A DNA stretch of 64,000 bases from Gammaproteobacteria bacterium (GCA_023381645.1 JAMCRJ010000055.1:62001-126000); one strand, 5' to 3'; shown: positions 48,163 through 56,990, counted from the stretch's first letter. Made by a program: numbers and translations. The notes: generated by a model from the letters alone, not told the origin.

Positions 48163-48993
48163 TTAGTTCTTCGTCATGATGACCCGGCTCACCGGGCCGC
48201 TGGCATCATGAGACAACGCATACAGAGCGCGGGCCTTCTCCCAGGCCACGATTTCCTCCGGAGTCAACCCGGAAGCCTTGGCCGCCGACGCCAGCGCCTG
48301 GGCCTGCACACCGGCCTGCAGCGATGCCAGTTTGCGCTTCTGGATCTGGACCACCTCTGCTGCCTTGATCGTCTCCAGTTCCGCCTGGAAACCCGCCTTG
48401 GCGTTCACCTGCTTCTGGATGCTCAAAGGCAGGTCGAAAGTCGGTACCGTCACCGAGTCGATGATGTACGGGTCAATCTTTGGATAGAGCTTATGCAGCC
48501 GCTCGTTCAGCACTTTCTTGATAGTCTGCGCGTAGGTGTCCAGGTGCGCGGCGATTTGCTGCGGCGTACTGGTCTCCGTGGCAATCTGCACGGCATAAGG
48601 GATGGCCGAATATTCCAGCATACGCAACCCGATGGTATTATAATCGGTGTGTGGTTCCTGCTGAATTTGCTTGGTCGCCCGATAGAACAGCGGTACCCGG
48701 TTTGGAATCAAGGAATACTGGACTACCACAGTAACTGCTTTCATTTGGACACCGTGCATGTCCCTGGGGTGCATATTCTGGACTTCGGCCATGGTCTGGG
48801 TAGTGTCCACAGGAATCAATCCGTGAATCAATGTGACGTGGAAACCTGGGTGGGCCACCGACTTATTGATGTACCCCGTGAAGCGGTTGTGCCAGATACC
48901 TACGGAGCCGGTCGGCACAGATTGAGAACAGCCGGCGGCGGCGAGGATGACGGCGGGCAGGAACAGCAAGCGAGTTTTCTTCATAGCACTCAT
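48163..48993 (-). CDS. lipoprotein with SPFH/prohibitin-like domain
   Basis: 276 residues from ATG 48993 after TTGGAGGTATTTGAA. A lipobox (LAAAGC) places a Cys at the mature N-terminus. VPTGSVGIWHNRFTGYINKS opens an SPFH (band-7) domain, and a long helix (AELETIKAAEVVQIQKRKLA) follows, as in prohibitin-like proteins. SPFH proteins form membrane microdomain scaffolds; an outward-facing lipid-anchored version is unusual. Prepared together with the next gene (2-base gap). Confidence 0.8.
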   Translation of the reverse strand: MSAMKKTRLLFLPAVILAAAGCSQSVPTGSVGIWHNRFTGYINKSVAHPGFHVTLIHGLIPVDTTQTMAEVQNMHPRDMHGVQMKAVTVVVQYSLIPNRVPLFYRATKQIQQEPHTDYNTIGLRMLEYSAIPYAVQIATETSTPQQIAAHLDTYAQTIKKVLNERLHKLYPKIDPYIIDSVTVPTFDLPLSIQKQVNAKAGFQAELETIKAAEVVQIQKRKLASLQAGVQAQALASAAKASGLTPEEIVAWEKARALYALSHDASGPVSRVIMTKN

Positions 48994-48994
48994 T

Positions 48995-49564
48995 TCAAAT
49001 ACCTCCAAGTTCTTTTTCCGGGTAATCTGCATACAGCGCATCGAGTTGCAAACGACACGCATCCAGGTACTCCTGCATCTCCTGAGTCTTTTTTTGATAG
49101 CTATCCAGCACTTCCTGCGCGCTTTTCATGCGGAGCTTGGCTTCTCTTTTCGCCCGGAAAATGACTTCAGATTTATTGAGAGAGAAGGTATTTTCGTACA
49201 TAAGACAGCCATCATGCGTCACATTCGGCCATCCGAAAACCTCGCACTGCTTTTCCAGGATTTCGGCACCTTCCCAGGTGTACACCGTGATGCCGTCGCC
49301 GGCGAAGGTGTCTGGAGATAGCACCAGGCGCTTCAAGACATCCAGGTCAGCATCCATTTCTCGCATGTACCTTTCCAGGTGCTCGTTCCCGCTTTCGTAA
49401 CGCTTCAGTATCGAACCATCCATGCCAATGGCTATCAGGTCACGAATATACGAAGATCCAATACAGATGGCGTCCACTCCCCCGCCGTCGCGTCCGTTAT
49501 CCGTTTTGGATACCTGAACGATATGGGTGATCCGGTAATGATCTTTTACGTTTTTCCAGCCCAT
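48995..49564 (-). CDS. 189-residue protein of unknown function
   Basis: ATG 49564 lies 6 bases after GGAGG, and an ATG at 49567 overlaps the upstream stop. The first half is ordered (HIVQVSKTDNGRDGGGVDAI, with SYIRDLIAIGMDGSILKRYE), and the second is a long charged helix (AKREAKLRMKSAQEVLDSYQ). No family recognised. Confidence 0.6.
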   Translation of the reverse strand: MGWKNVKDHYRITHIVQVSKTDNGRDGGGVDAICIGSSYIRDLIAIGMDGSILKRYESGNEHLERYMREMDADLDVLKRLVLSPDTFAGDGITVYTWEGAEILEKQCEVFGWPNVTHDGCLMYENTFSLNKSEVIFRAKREAKLRMKSAQEVLDSYQKKTQEMQEYLDACRLQLDALYADYPEKELGGI

Positions 49565-51594
49565 CATGCACCTCCGTTTTCCTGGCACCACTTTTCTGCT
49601 TCCAGGAGCAACGGTGCCCACTGCAGATATTCCCCTCTGGTCCTGGGATCGGTGAAGAAAATTTTGTAATCCCCTTTCCGATAGGCGGACACGTTCAGCA
49701 ACTCATCCACTGGTACCGTGAATTTCACGGGAATCAATGAGCGGTCATCGTTGTAATAATTGTAGGCACGCTGGCGATTCCAGACGAAAGTCGCTTTGGT
49801 GGCCGCCCCCTTTTTGAACGTAACCTGTTTGGCCTGCGACACCACGCCGGGGCCGGGATTTCCATAGGGCCGATGGTACTTGGGCCGCCACTCGCTTTTG
49901 TTCCTCCAGTCGGCGTCCATCCGGCGCGTCTCCTTTTCGCCTTCCGCCAGCGCCCAAGCCGTATCCTGGCCAACAAAAAAAGAATCTGTGGTGATCAGCG
50001 CGTTCAGCTTGTGTCGGTAGGCCTCGAAATCCGGCTTCTCCCCGTGGGTCAGCACTCCGGATCCATCGCGCACCAGTACGATCATCTGCTGAAAACCTTC
50101 CTGAGTGGCCAGGTTGACGATGGGATGCGGGTGCAAAGCCGTGGAGCGATCCAGCAACCCTTGGATGATCAGCGCAATGCGATTGAATTCCTTTTGCTGG
50201 GCGTCGATCTTCCGCATGGCGTCGTCATAATGGATCGACTCCGGCGTCAACGGCTCGTATCTGCCCAGGTCGGAGTGCCGTCTTGACTTCCAATCGCCAT
50301 AAGGGTTTGCATCAACCCATAGCCACTCTACACGTTTCTGGCTTTCGCCCTGAGTTTTCTCCAGGTTGGCTGCAGCCCACTTCTCTATGGGGTTTTCGGT
50401 TTCCCAGGCCTTCTTCTTTGCGGCAATCTCAGCGTTTTCCGCCACCATCGACTCATAAGCGCGCACCGTAATGAAATTCTCCACCCGGTCCGAATAAGAG
50501 CACCGGAACATGAGCGGCTCGCCGCCCATGAAATCACCGGACTCCGGGAAAATGTGCTCCGGGAAGTCCACTTCCGTGTTGATTCTGTATAGATTTTCGC
50601 CATTACGGACAAAAAGAAAAGTAAGCTTGTCCGACCGCTCCAACTCGATATTGATGCCCAACTGACGCAGGCTGCCTTCCCAATCCCGCTCTTTGACCAG
50701 GCGGCGGACGCGCATGGCGACCATGCACCGGGGAAGGGGCAGAATGCGGTCCCGGTTTTCCGGTTTCGCCAGCCAGTCGTCAAAGGCCTCGATACCCTTG
50801 ATGTCGATGCCGCCTGCGTTGTAATCCAGTAGACATTCTTCGTCCATGTAGCGGCGAAGCTGGAAGATATGCAGCTTGTCGTGATAGGCGGCGGGCTGGC
50901 CCTCTGCGATCTGCACCGCCTGTTCGGTGAGACCCGCATAGAGACCCACCTGGAAAACCCGCTCTTTCAACGGCTCCATGACGGATTCCAGGTTGGTCAT
51001 TTGCGTGCGCAACGGAATCATGGGCATCTGCATCCAGTCGGCCATGCGTTCCTGCACCGTCTTCATACGCTTGAACAGCGCGGGCAGGTTGTCTTCCTGG
51101 GCAGACTTCAGATCCAGTGCATACTTCAATATGTCATCTTCGGCGGACAATACCGCCAATGCCGTACCGGACGCATCGGCGGCCTCCGCTTCGCCAATCA
51201 TGGTATTTTGAGGCCTGACACCCAAGCGACGGGTGATATCCTGCACCTGATGCATGATCTGGTCGGATTCACTCTGATAGAGCGCGACCCTGTCCGTGAC
51301 AAGCTCCTGCCAGTTTTGTGCAGGGACCAGTTTATGGAGATCGTTTCGGTGTTGCCGCCAGGAGTATCGGCCGCCATGCCCTTCCACATCCAGCGAAAGA
51401 CCTTCCAGACCAACGTAGTTACTGCCGATCTCCGTGACGCAGGCCAAAATACGACCACTCTTTTCCATTGGGCAAACAAACCAGTCACCCAAACGGATGC
51501 TTTCCGATTCTTCCCTATGGACCGTGCTGAAGCGACCAGCGGCACAGGCGGTCCCGGCCTCACTCGTTGCAGTCTTGTCTACCATATCCATCAT
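49564..51594 (-). CDS. 676-residue protein of unknown function
   Basis: The longest unassigned protein of the window. AGGAAGGGACA precedes the double ATG, and it overlaps both neighbours by 1-4 bases. The N-terminal 60 residues look like a beta-barrel (RLGDWFVCPMEKSGRILACV). A long helical region follows (KYALDLKSAQEDNLPALFKR), with a tail (EKWAAANLEKTQGESQKRVE). It has no membrane helix and no enzyme motif that I can see. It might be a structural or phage-type protein; I cannot tell which. Confidence 0.75.
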   Translation of the reverse strand: MMDMVDKTATSEAGTACAAGRFSTVHREESESIRLGDWFVCPMEKSGRILACVTEIGSNYVGLEGLSLDVEGHGGRYSWRQHRNDLHKLVPAQNWQELVTDRVALYQSESDQIMHQVQDITRRLGVRPQNTMIGEAEAADASGTALAVLSAEDDILKYALDLKSAQEDNLPALFKRMKTVQERMADWMQMPMIPLRTQMTNLESVMEPLKERVFQVGLYAGLTEQAVQIAEGQPAAYHDKLHIFQLRRYMDEECLLDYNAGGIDIKGIEAFDDWLAKPENRDRILPLPRCMVAMRVRRLVKERDWEGSLRQLGINIELERSDKLTFLFVRNGENLYRINTEVDFPEHIFPESGDFMGGEPLMFRCSYSDRVENFITVRAYESMVAENAEIAAKKKAWETENPIEKWAAANLEKTQGESQKRVEWLWVDANPYGDWKSRRHSDLGRYEPLTPESIHYDDAMRKIDAQQKEFNRIALIIQGLLDRSTALHPHPIVNLATQEGFQQMIVLVRDGSGVLTHGEKPDFEAYRHKLNALITTDSFFVGQDTAWALAEGEKETRRMDADWRNKSEWRPKYHRPYGNPGPGVVSQAKQVTFKKGAATKATFVWNRQRAYNYYNDDRSLIPVKFTVPVDELLNVSAYRKGDYKIFFTDPRTRGEYLQWAPLLLEAEKWCQENGGA

Positions 51595-52118
51595 TGTCCC
51601 TTCCTCAGCATGCTCGCCATCATGACGACCGCTTTCAGCGGGTCACCCACGATATCCGTGCAAATGCCGTGCAACATCACGTTATGCGTCAATCCAAATT
51701 GCTCAATCCAGCCGCCGTCTTCGGCAAGCACCCTGCCATCGGCGTCGGCATCCTCTGGCACAGGCAGCGCGGGTCCGTTGAAATACCCGATGACGGGTTT
51801 TCCCCAGGCATACGCCAGGGCGCATTCCGTCACCGTCCCACTGTCCGGTTCGGATCCGCGAAAGGGAGTGAGGTTGGCGATAACCCCATCGGCCTTTCGT
51901 ACCGACCCCAGGCAGGACCGAAACACCTCACTGGCCATTTCCGCATCGGACGGTTCGGTGACGCCAAGTCCGGTCAACACGGTGGCCGGCACCGGCAGAA
52001 CAGCCTCCAGTCCGTGCTCGGCGCATAACGCGATGGCCTTGGCGGCGCGTTCCGGACAGTCCGGCAGGAACAGATCCGGGCCAGCGATGTATACGCGGGG
52101 TATTACACGTTGTGGCAT
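51591..52118 (-). CDS. nucleoside 2-deoxyribosyltransferase
   Basis: 175 residues. RVYIAGPDLFLPD opens the family, and DGVIANLTPFRGSEPDSGTV, then TECALAYAWGKPVIGYF with the catalytic Glu, close the active site. The enzyme exchanges bases between deoxynucleosides, a salvage step useful for making or altering DNA precursors. The stop overlaps the next start. It is preceded by GGAGATTTC. Confidence 0.9.
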   Translation of the reverse strand: MPQRVIPRVYIAGPDLFLPDCPERAAKAIALCAEHGLEAVLPVPATVLTGLGVTEPSDAEMASEVFRSCLGSVRKADGVIANLTPFRGSEPDSGTVTECALAYAWGKPVIGYFNGPALPVPEDADADGRVLAEDGGWIEQFGLTHNVMLHGICTDIVGDPLKAVVMMASMLRKGQ

Positions 52119-52146
52119 GAAATCTCCTTATTATTTTCCATTTAAT

Positions 52147-52296
52147 TTAATCAGTATTGTAGTATGCGCCCAATGCAAGCAGGTCCAAAAAGCCAAAGAA
52201 TATACCGCCGCCAATGCTTTTTACTGTGGCTAAATACAATGTGCATACCGAAAACAATACAATCAGGAAAAGTGCGCCCTTAGCTTTAGTGCTCAT
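52147..52296 (-). CDS. 49-residue single-pass membrane peptide
   Basis: MSTKAKGALFLIVLFSVCTL with a second hydrophobic stretch ending YYNTD. AAGGATTAAGA precedes the ATG. It resembles the next gene upstream (KAK-ALFL-V-FxxC pattern), suggesting tandem duplication. Confidence 0.5.
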   Translation of the reverse strand: MSTKAKGALFLIVLFSVCTLYLATVKSIGGGIFFGFLDLLALGAYYNTD

Positions 52297-52298
52297 TC

Positions 52299-52490
52299 TT
52301 AATCCTTTGTGTTATTTTTGTCATAGTCAAGGTATGCCCAGTCATATTTCACATGCAGAAGTGCAAAAAAGATGCTAGGCACACAGAAAGTTAGCAACAG
52401 ATGCGGGCTTTGAAACACTGCAGCGAAAAAGGCGCACATCAAAAAGAAAACAGATAAGAACAACGCGGTCTTGGCTTTAAGGTATAACAT
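52299..52490 (-). CDS. 63-residue membrane peptide
   Basis: LYLKAKTALFLSVFFLMCAFFAAVFQ and then LLLTFCVPSIFFALLHV give two short hydrophobic helices. Paralogous in its N-terminus to 52147-52296. The ribosome site is not obvious. Function unknown. Confidence 0.55.
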   Translation of the reverse strand: MLYLKAKTALFLSVFFLMCAFFAAVFQSPHLLLTFCVPSIFFALLHVKYDWAYLDYDKNNTKD

Positions 52491-52545
52491 TAAGCACCAC
52501 GCTGCCCAGACGGATAGTCATCCCGCCCTCTTTTTGTCGCGCCCA

Positions 52546-52917
52546 TTAGTCGCATCCCTTGCTAAATTCGTTCGGATAAAACCGCGATCCGCCGCCCCAG
52601 ATATCTCCCGACAAATAGCAAGCTAGCCTCTTCCGCTCACCATCCATGCCGTGAAGGGCTAAAAAAGGACAGTTCCGACCGTCTTCAAACTGGCAGGTCC
52701 GCCCCTCCGGGATCATATGCTTCACCCGTTCCAAGCGAACCGGAGCAAATCCCTTCTCAAAGCTGACCGTCACCTTCCCGTGGATGTCATCTTCATAGGT
52801 TTCCTGGTGTGGGCCATCGTGGCCCATGGGCAACCGGCACCGCAGGGTGGCACTGTTATCGCCGTGGTCGTCACCTATGGACATGCAGCGGTTGCAAGTT
52901 CTTTTTTCTTCAGCCAT
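52546..52917 (-). CDS. 123-residue Cys-rich protein
   Basis: ATG 52917 is chosen after TTAAGGCG. TCNRCMSIGDDHG, RCRLPMGHDGPHQET, EGRTCQFEDGRNCPFLAL and a final KGCD give five to six spaced cysteines plus histidines, fitting a zinc-binding fold. No family named. Confidence 0.65.
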   Translation of the reverse strand: MAEEKRTCNRCMSIGDDHGDNSATLRCRLPMGHDGPHQETYEDDIHGKVTVSFEKGFAPVRLERVKHMIPEGRTCQFEDGRNCPFLALHGMDGERKRLACYLSGDIWGGGSRFYPNEFSKGCD

Positions 52918-52921
52918 CGCC

Positions 52922-53176
52922 TTAATCCCCAAAAACAAAATCCCCGATACGGCTCCAAACGTCCTTCTTCGGACGCCTACCGCGATGCCCGCAGGCTGGT
53001 CGGCGTTGACTCGCCTTGAGGGCCACCAAGGCAAGATCAAGAGCGAGCAATGTCAGGCGTTTACGCTCTTCTGCCCTTTCTGCTGCCTCAGCCTTTCGCT
53101 TGTCCGCCACTCCTCGCTCACGATCGTGAATACGCTGCAGAAAAAGCGGCTGCGGTTTTCCGATTGCCCTGTTCAC
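52922..53176 (-). CDS. 84-residue basic protein
   Basis: GTG start overlapping the upstream stop (TGA 53173-53175). Arg/Lys/Ala-rich helices (EAAERAEERKRLTLLALDLA) and an aromatic end. No family recognised; coupling supports expression. Confidence 0.5.
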   Translation of the reverse strand: MNRAIGKPQPLFLQRIHDRERGVADKRKAEAAERAEERKRLTLLALDLALVALKASQRRPACGHRGRRPKKDVWSRIGDFVFGD

Positions 53177-53784
53177 TTTTTAGCCGCCGCGATAATCTCT
53201 TTCATCAGACGATACGTCTCCGTGGCTACCCCCTTGCCTTCCCGCCAATCCGGCGCCTCCCGGTCCATGGTGGAGCACAGGCATTCCCAATTCTCCACCA
53301 GGCCAGCCCAGACCGGCCCGGCCATGGTTCCCATGACCTGAGCGAACCGTTCGTTTACGCTGGGCACCTGCTCCAGGAGCTTGCGGCAACGGCCCAAGTC
53401 CGAAGGATCCAGCGGATAGGCGATATCTTTTATGGATGCCTTCGCGTCAGGGAACAACAGATGCGCGTTGATTCGCCAAAAGATGGCCTGGGAAGACCGG
53501 CCCTGCTCGCCTATGGCCAACCATTGAATGGATTCTTCGTCCAGTTCCGATGCCGTCTGGCCGTTTCTCACGCGGTCGATGGCGGACTCCCGATATTGGT
53601 CTTTTGCCCGCTGAACATCGGCAGGCTTTCCCCAGGCAAAATTCGCTTCGGCCATCCTTGCCAAATCTGTATCCATGACCACGGCCTTGCTGTGCCCGCG
53701 AGTCAGCCTGGCAAGCGCATCGATCGGCAATGCCCCAAACACGAACGTGCAGCCTTTTTCTTCCTTGATGGTGTACTCGATCAT
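53173..53784 (-). CDS. 203-residue protein of unknown function
   Basis: ATG 53784 follows GGAGGCTTGTTT; a TTG at 53790 is possible. MIEYTIKEEKGCTFVFGALP opens a soluble protein; the C-terminal helices (ENWECLCSTMDREAPDWREG) are charged. It overlaps the next gene by four bases. No family recognised. Confidence 0.65.
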   Translation of the reverse strand: MIEYTIKEEKGCTFVFGALPIDALARLTRGHSKAVVMDTDLARMAEANFAWGKPADVQRAKDQYRESAIDRVRNGQTASELDEESIQWLAIGEQGRSSQAIFWRINAHLLFPDAKASIKDIAYPLDPSDLGRCRKLLEQVPSVNERFAQVMGTMAGPVWAGLVENWECLCSTMDREAPDWREGKGVATETYRLMKEIIAAAKK

Positions 53785-54110
53785 AAACAAGCCTCCCGAA
53801 GCGTTCTTGTTTTTGATTGCAAATCGTCAAAAACAGCCTCCGGAATCAAAAATGCCCGCCCATCCCGCTCCAACGTTTCCTGGCTAACCAAGTCGCCAAA
53901 CCGTTTAGTCAGGCAGTCCAGGTGCCCGTAAGTACCGCCGCTGCCATGATCGAGAATATGCTGGCCATTATCACGAACCCATACATGACGTTTCGCGGCC
54001 ACAAAATGCTCAGAGCACTCTTTCCCGCACATCTCGCAATCCCCGTAGTAATCTGACCCGCGACGGGTGTTGCGCACCGTGTGTACCGTGACGCCTGTTG
54101 GTGTACCCAT
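53781..54110 (-). CDS. 109-residue protein with Cys pairs
   Basis: DCEMCGKECSEHFVAAKRHVW has CxxC-x3-C, a likely zinc site, and is followed by a second part (SKTRTLREACL). It starts one base before the end of the next upstream gene (54111). Phage-like; function unknown. Confidence 0.65.
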   Translation of the reverse strand: MGTPTGVTVHTVRNTRRGSDYYGDCEMCGKECSEHFVAAKRHVWVRDNGQHILDHGSGGTYGHLDCLTKRFGDLVSQETLERDGRAFLIPEAVFDDLQSKTRTLREACL

Positions 54111-55010
54111 TTAACAGATCTCCCCGATGTTATTCGCGCCGTTCAACAGCCATCCATGATTTCCCGTGTGACACCACAACGTCAGCCCATAACGCGGATC
54201 ACCGCCTTTACCGTCCTTGGCGGCCTTAAATGCCCCGCCATCAAGGAACACATGACTCTCAATACGCAATGGCGCATTCTGCCCTTGGCCGAATGCCGGC
54301 CGCATTATCGTGTGGCCTACATAAGTGGTGGACAAAGAAGCGCATCGCTCTTGCGGGAGTGGCTGATTGTCTCGTACACACTGCTGTATTTTCTGGATTA
54401 AACTCCGCCCCCACAGCACATGATCCCGCCAGTCACCTTCGCCATCGAAGCCTGGGATGAAGTGATCCAGATCCCAGGTCAAGTTCCCTTCATCGTCCAG
54501 GTCGCCGTTGGAAAACCACCGGCCATCCGGCATGCGTAACTCGGCATGCGCGACATGAAACCGGTCGCTGGCGCAGGCGTCCTTGCCAATCACCCGCACC
54601 AGCGGCATGGCTTCCAGTAATGGAAGAAACTCATCGGCACGGGGAAAGCGGCTGGCCCACTTCAATCCTCCATTGAGGACAAAGGCATTCTCGTAAACCG
54701 CTGACCGCCCATCGCCATGCTCACCAATGATCCATGCCATCAACATCGCATCGTGATTCCCCAGAACGGGGAAGAACCACGGCTCGTGCAGCAGATCGAG
54801 GCAACCTTCCGAATCCGAACCGCGATCCACCAGGTCGCCGACGGAAAACAGGCGGTCCTTGGCAGCGTCGAACCCAATATGCTCCAGCAGTGCGTCCAAC
54901 ATGGAGCGGCAACCATGGAGGTCGCCCACGATGAAATCGTGGCCCTGGGTGTTTGGAGAGTGGTAAACGACTGTGGGCTGGTTTTGCAGGAACATGGCTT
55001 TATTCAACAT
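54111..55010 (-). CDS. PPP-family metallophosphatase (ApaH/PrpA-like)
   Basis: 299 residues. FIVGDLHGCRSML, FSVGDLVDRGSDS and VLGNHDAML are the classical PPP motifs (GDxHG, GDxVDRG, GNHD), with the downstream His of HVAHAEL. Length and sequence fit bacterial Ser/Thr phosphatase PrpA or diadenosine-tetraphosphatase ApaH relatives. Such enzymes are frequent in phages. It overlaps the end of the upstream gene. Confidence 0.9.
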   Translation of the reverse strand: MLNKAMFLQNQPTVVYHSPNTQGHDFIVGDLHGCRSMLDALLEHIGFDAAKDRLFSVGDLVDRGSDSEGCLDLLHEPWFFPVLGNHDAMLMAWIIGEHGDGRSAVYENAFVLNGGLKWASRFPRADEFLPLLEAMPLVRVIGKDACASDRFHVAHAELRMPDGRWFSNGDLDDEGNLTWDLDHFIPGFDGEGDWRDHVLWGRSLIQKIQQCVRDNQPLPQERCASLSTTYVGHTIMRPAFGQGQNAPLRIESHVFLDGGAFKAAKDGKGGDPRYGLTLWCHTGNHGWLLNGANNIGEIC

Positions 55011-55311
55011 CGAAGCACCCTCTTTCCCAGTAAGCTACCGGCAGAAACTCGATAGAGAATGTGCCATACGGCGCGGGATACGGATCCTCACGCAAGGCCA
55101 ACGACGCCCGCATAGCGTGGCATTGTGGAGCCAGCGACTTAAAGCCTTGTCCACGATACCCAAGGACGTGCTTCACTCCGTTCTCGACAACGATGATCCA
55201 CCAGCGGTCGGTCATGACCACTTGCCCATTTCTGGGTGTGGTGACTTCTGATACAGGGATTAGCGTGAAATTTTCTTTTCTCGGAATGGGCATCACCGTA
55301 AAACCCTTCAT
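55000..55311 (-). CDS. 103-residue protein of unknown function
   Basis: First gene of a minus-strand operon, 20 bases after the promoter core at 55334. An in-frame ATG at 55293 is an alternative start. DRWWIIVVENGVKHVLGYRG looks like a small beta-barrel. It is coupled to the phosphatase gene. Confidence 0.6.
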   Translation of the reverse strand: MKGFTVMPIPRKENFTLIPVSEVTTPRNGQVVMTDRWWIIVVENGVKHVLGYRGQGFKSLAPQCHAMRASLALREDPYPAPYGTFSIEFLPVAYWERGCFDVE

Positions 55312-55333
55312 GGATGTGCTCTGTAATTTATTT

Positions 55334-55358
55334 TAATATACTATCTTAGTAATCGCAA
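55334..55358 (-). promoter_or_regulatory. element-type promoter, phosphatase operon
   Basis: On the minus strand TTGCGATTACTAAGATAGTATATTA. TTGCG, ACTnAG and the 11-base core ATAGTATATTA match the plus-strand site at 11403-11427 at the same spacing. Confidence 0.75.
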
Positions 55359-55369
55359 GCCTTAGCGCG

Positions 55370-55393
55370 AAAAAGCCGCCCGAAGGCGGCGGT
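55370..55393 (-). terminator. intrinsic terminator after htpX
   Basis: GCCGCC and GGCGGC pair around the four-base loop CGAA; on the minus strand a T-run (CTTTTTC) follows the stem. It lies 20 bases after the htpX stop. Confidence 0.85.
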
Positions 55394-55412
55394 TTCCGGC
55401 TCGAATTACCGA

Positions 55413-56234
55413 TCACAGCGCTCTGATCGCCGCGATCCGTTTTTCCATGCTGGGATGTGTCGCGAACAAACCTCCCATGGGGCCATGGATGTAGGCCGTG
55501 GCCAGCGCATCCTTGCGCGGGTTCACCTCCACCGGCATCCTTTCCAGTCGCCGCAAGGCATTGATCATCGATTCCTTGCCCCACAGCCTAGCGGAGAACG
55601 CATCCGCGCCATATTCCCGATGCCGCGAGTACGCGGTGATCGGAATGAGCGCCAGGAACGACAATCCAATCTCGAAAGCGATGGTGATTACAAGCTGCGA
55701 CAGGGCGTTGTTGCCCAGGTACCGGCCGGCAAGGTTGCCCATCCATATCACATAGCTGTTCATCAACCCCATGAGCAACGTGGTGTTGAGCATGTCGCCA
55801 TTGGCAATGTGGCCCATCTCATGGCCCAATACTGACCGCAGCGTGTTGACGTCCAGCAGGTTGAGCAGCCCGGTGCTGACCGCGATCATGGCACTGTGCC
55901 GGGTGGCGCCCGTGGCGAAAGCGTTAGGCCGGTCATCCGCATAGATCCAGATCTCCGGCATGGGCAACTGGGCTTTTTGCGCCGTCTCGGCGGCAAGCTG
56001 CCAAACCTGGCCGTTCACGCCAGCATCGCCCTGGTGAACCTGAGCCATGTGGAACATGCGCTTGACCAGCCACTTCGACAAAAACAGGGAGAAAAATGCC
56101 CCGCCAAATCCAAAGAGCAACGCGAAGCCGACCAGGTGCATTCGCACATGGAAAATCGCCAGCGCGGCGGACAAGGTCACGACAAACAACAGATTGACCG
56201 CGAACATCAGTGCAAGTGCTTTCAGAGAACGCAT
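55413..56234 (-). CDS. htpX: HtpX-like M48 membrane metalloprotease
   Basis: 273 residues, near the usual length. Two N-terminal transmembrane helices (LALMFAVNLLFVVTLSAALA) are followed by the zinc site LGHEMGHIANGD (HExxH), a further hydrophobic pair and the third ligand Glu in SRHREYGADAF. It degrades damaged membrane proteins, normally alongside FtsH under stress. Here it lies on a mobile element, as do some other HtpX copies. GAGGTGAAAC precedes the ATG. Confidence 0.95.
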   Translation of the reverse strand: MRSLKALALMFAVNLLFVVTLSAALAIFHVRMHLVGFALLFGFGGAFFSLFLSKWLVKRMFHMAQVHQGDAGVNGQVWQLAAETAQKAQLPMPEIWIYADDRPNAFATGATRHSAMIAVSTGLLNLLDVNTLRSVLGHEMGHIANGDMLNTTLLMGLMNSYVIWMGNLAGRYLGNNALSQLVITIAFEIGLSFLALIPITAYSRHREYGADAFSARLWGKESMINALRRLERMPVEVNPRKDALATAYIHGPMGGLFATHPSMEKRIAAIRAL

Positions 56235-56261
56235 GTTTCACCTCCTCAGTAGAAACAAATT

Positions 56262-56501
56262 TTACGGCCTGATTTTTGAAATTTTAGCCCCTTTCGCGGC
56301 ACTCGCAAATGGACCAGGTGGATGCGCCAGCGCGCATCCTGTAGACGGCCTTGCCGATTTGGTACCAGACGCTTGATCGTCGGCACGAATGCGTGCCGCG
56401 ATGACGGCGGCGCCAGCGCTAATTTGGGTCACAGCCGCCTGATACCGCGCCACCGCTTGCCCCACCGGATGGGATACCACGACAGGTTCAGGATGCAGCA
56501 T
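56262..56501 (-). CDS. 79-residue protein, coupled to the next gene (uncertain)
   Basis: ATG 56501 overlaps the end of the upstream gene. QAVARYQAAVTQISAGAAVI is helical, and the rest is Ala/Pro-rich. No family recognised; the reading frame is open and has no obvious ribosome site. Confidence 0.4.
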   Translation of the reverse strand: MLHPEPVVVSHPVGQAVARYQAAVTQISAGAAVIAARIRADDQASGTKSARPSTGCALAHPPGPFASAAKGAKISKIRP

Positions 56502-56736
56502 CTTCCGGTTCCGGTGCCGATGATTTCCGCGTGGCCACCCATCCCAAAATCGCCCCGGCCCCGAACGTGGCGATACTCCAGCCCAGTGGAGCCAACACCG
56601 TCCTGCCGCTATCTTCTGCACGTAAGTTTGATACGTTCCGGCCATGCTGGTGGCAGTCTTGCAGGCGACGGCCATGCTGGTCGGATACTGGAGCTTTGGC
56701 CGTTGTCCGCTGTCCAATCATATAAGGGATACTCAT
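56488..56736 (-). CDS. 82-residue membrane protein
   Basis: ATG 56736 follows AAGGAGAGTGCTGC. Long basic/polar start, then one transmembrane helix (GWSIATFGAGAILGWVATRK). Its end overlaps the following start. No family recognised. Confidence 0.6.
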   Translation of the reverse strand: MSIPYMIGQRTTAKAPVSDQHGRRLQDCHQHGRNVSNLRAEDSGRTVLAPLGWSIATFGAGAILGWVATRKSSAPEPEDAAS

Positions 56737-56990
56737 GCAGCACTCTCCTTCAACGCTTCCAGTACGTAGTCCCGCAACCAAACCGGATCACCCCACTTGC
56801 CATGGCGCACCATGCAGGCGATGAGCTTTTCGACCGCGCTCCCAGGCGCCGCATCCGCCCATTCGTGAAAATCCGGATCCTCGTCATAGGCGTCGATCAG
56901 CGCGCCCATGGCGAGGGTGTAACCGGCAGGCAGGTGCCCGGCATCGACATGCCGAAAAATACGAGTGGCGACGTGTTGGATGTTCGCCAT
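56733..56990 (-). CDS. 85-residue protein of unknown function
   Basis: Soluble, helical: TRIFRHVDAGHLPAGYTLAM and ALIDAYDEDPDFHEWADAAP. Overlaps both neighbours by one to four bases. No family recognised. Confidence 0.6.
   Translation of the reverse strand: MANIQHVATRIFRHVDAGHLPAGYTLAMGALIDAYDEDPDFHEWADAAPGSAVEKLIACMVRHGKWGDPVWLRDYVLEALKESAA

Noticed and set aside
47845..49164. Plus-strand frame of 439 codons.
   Set aside because: Antisense to the SPFH-like lipoprotein gene, which has a signal peptide and a ribosome site.
50869..52233. Plus-strand frame of 454 codons.
   Set aside because: Antisense to the 676-residue gene and the deoxyribosyltransferase gene; the latter is certain from its motifs.
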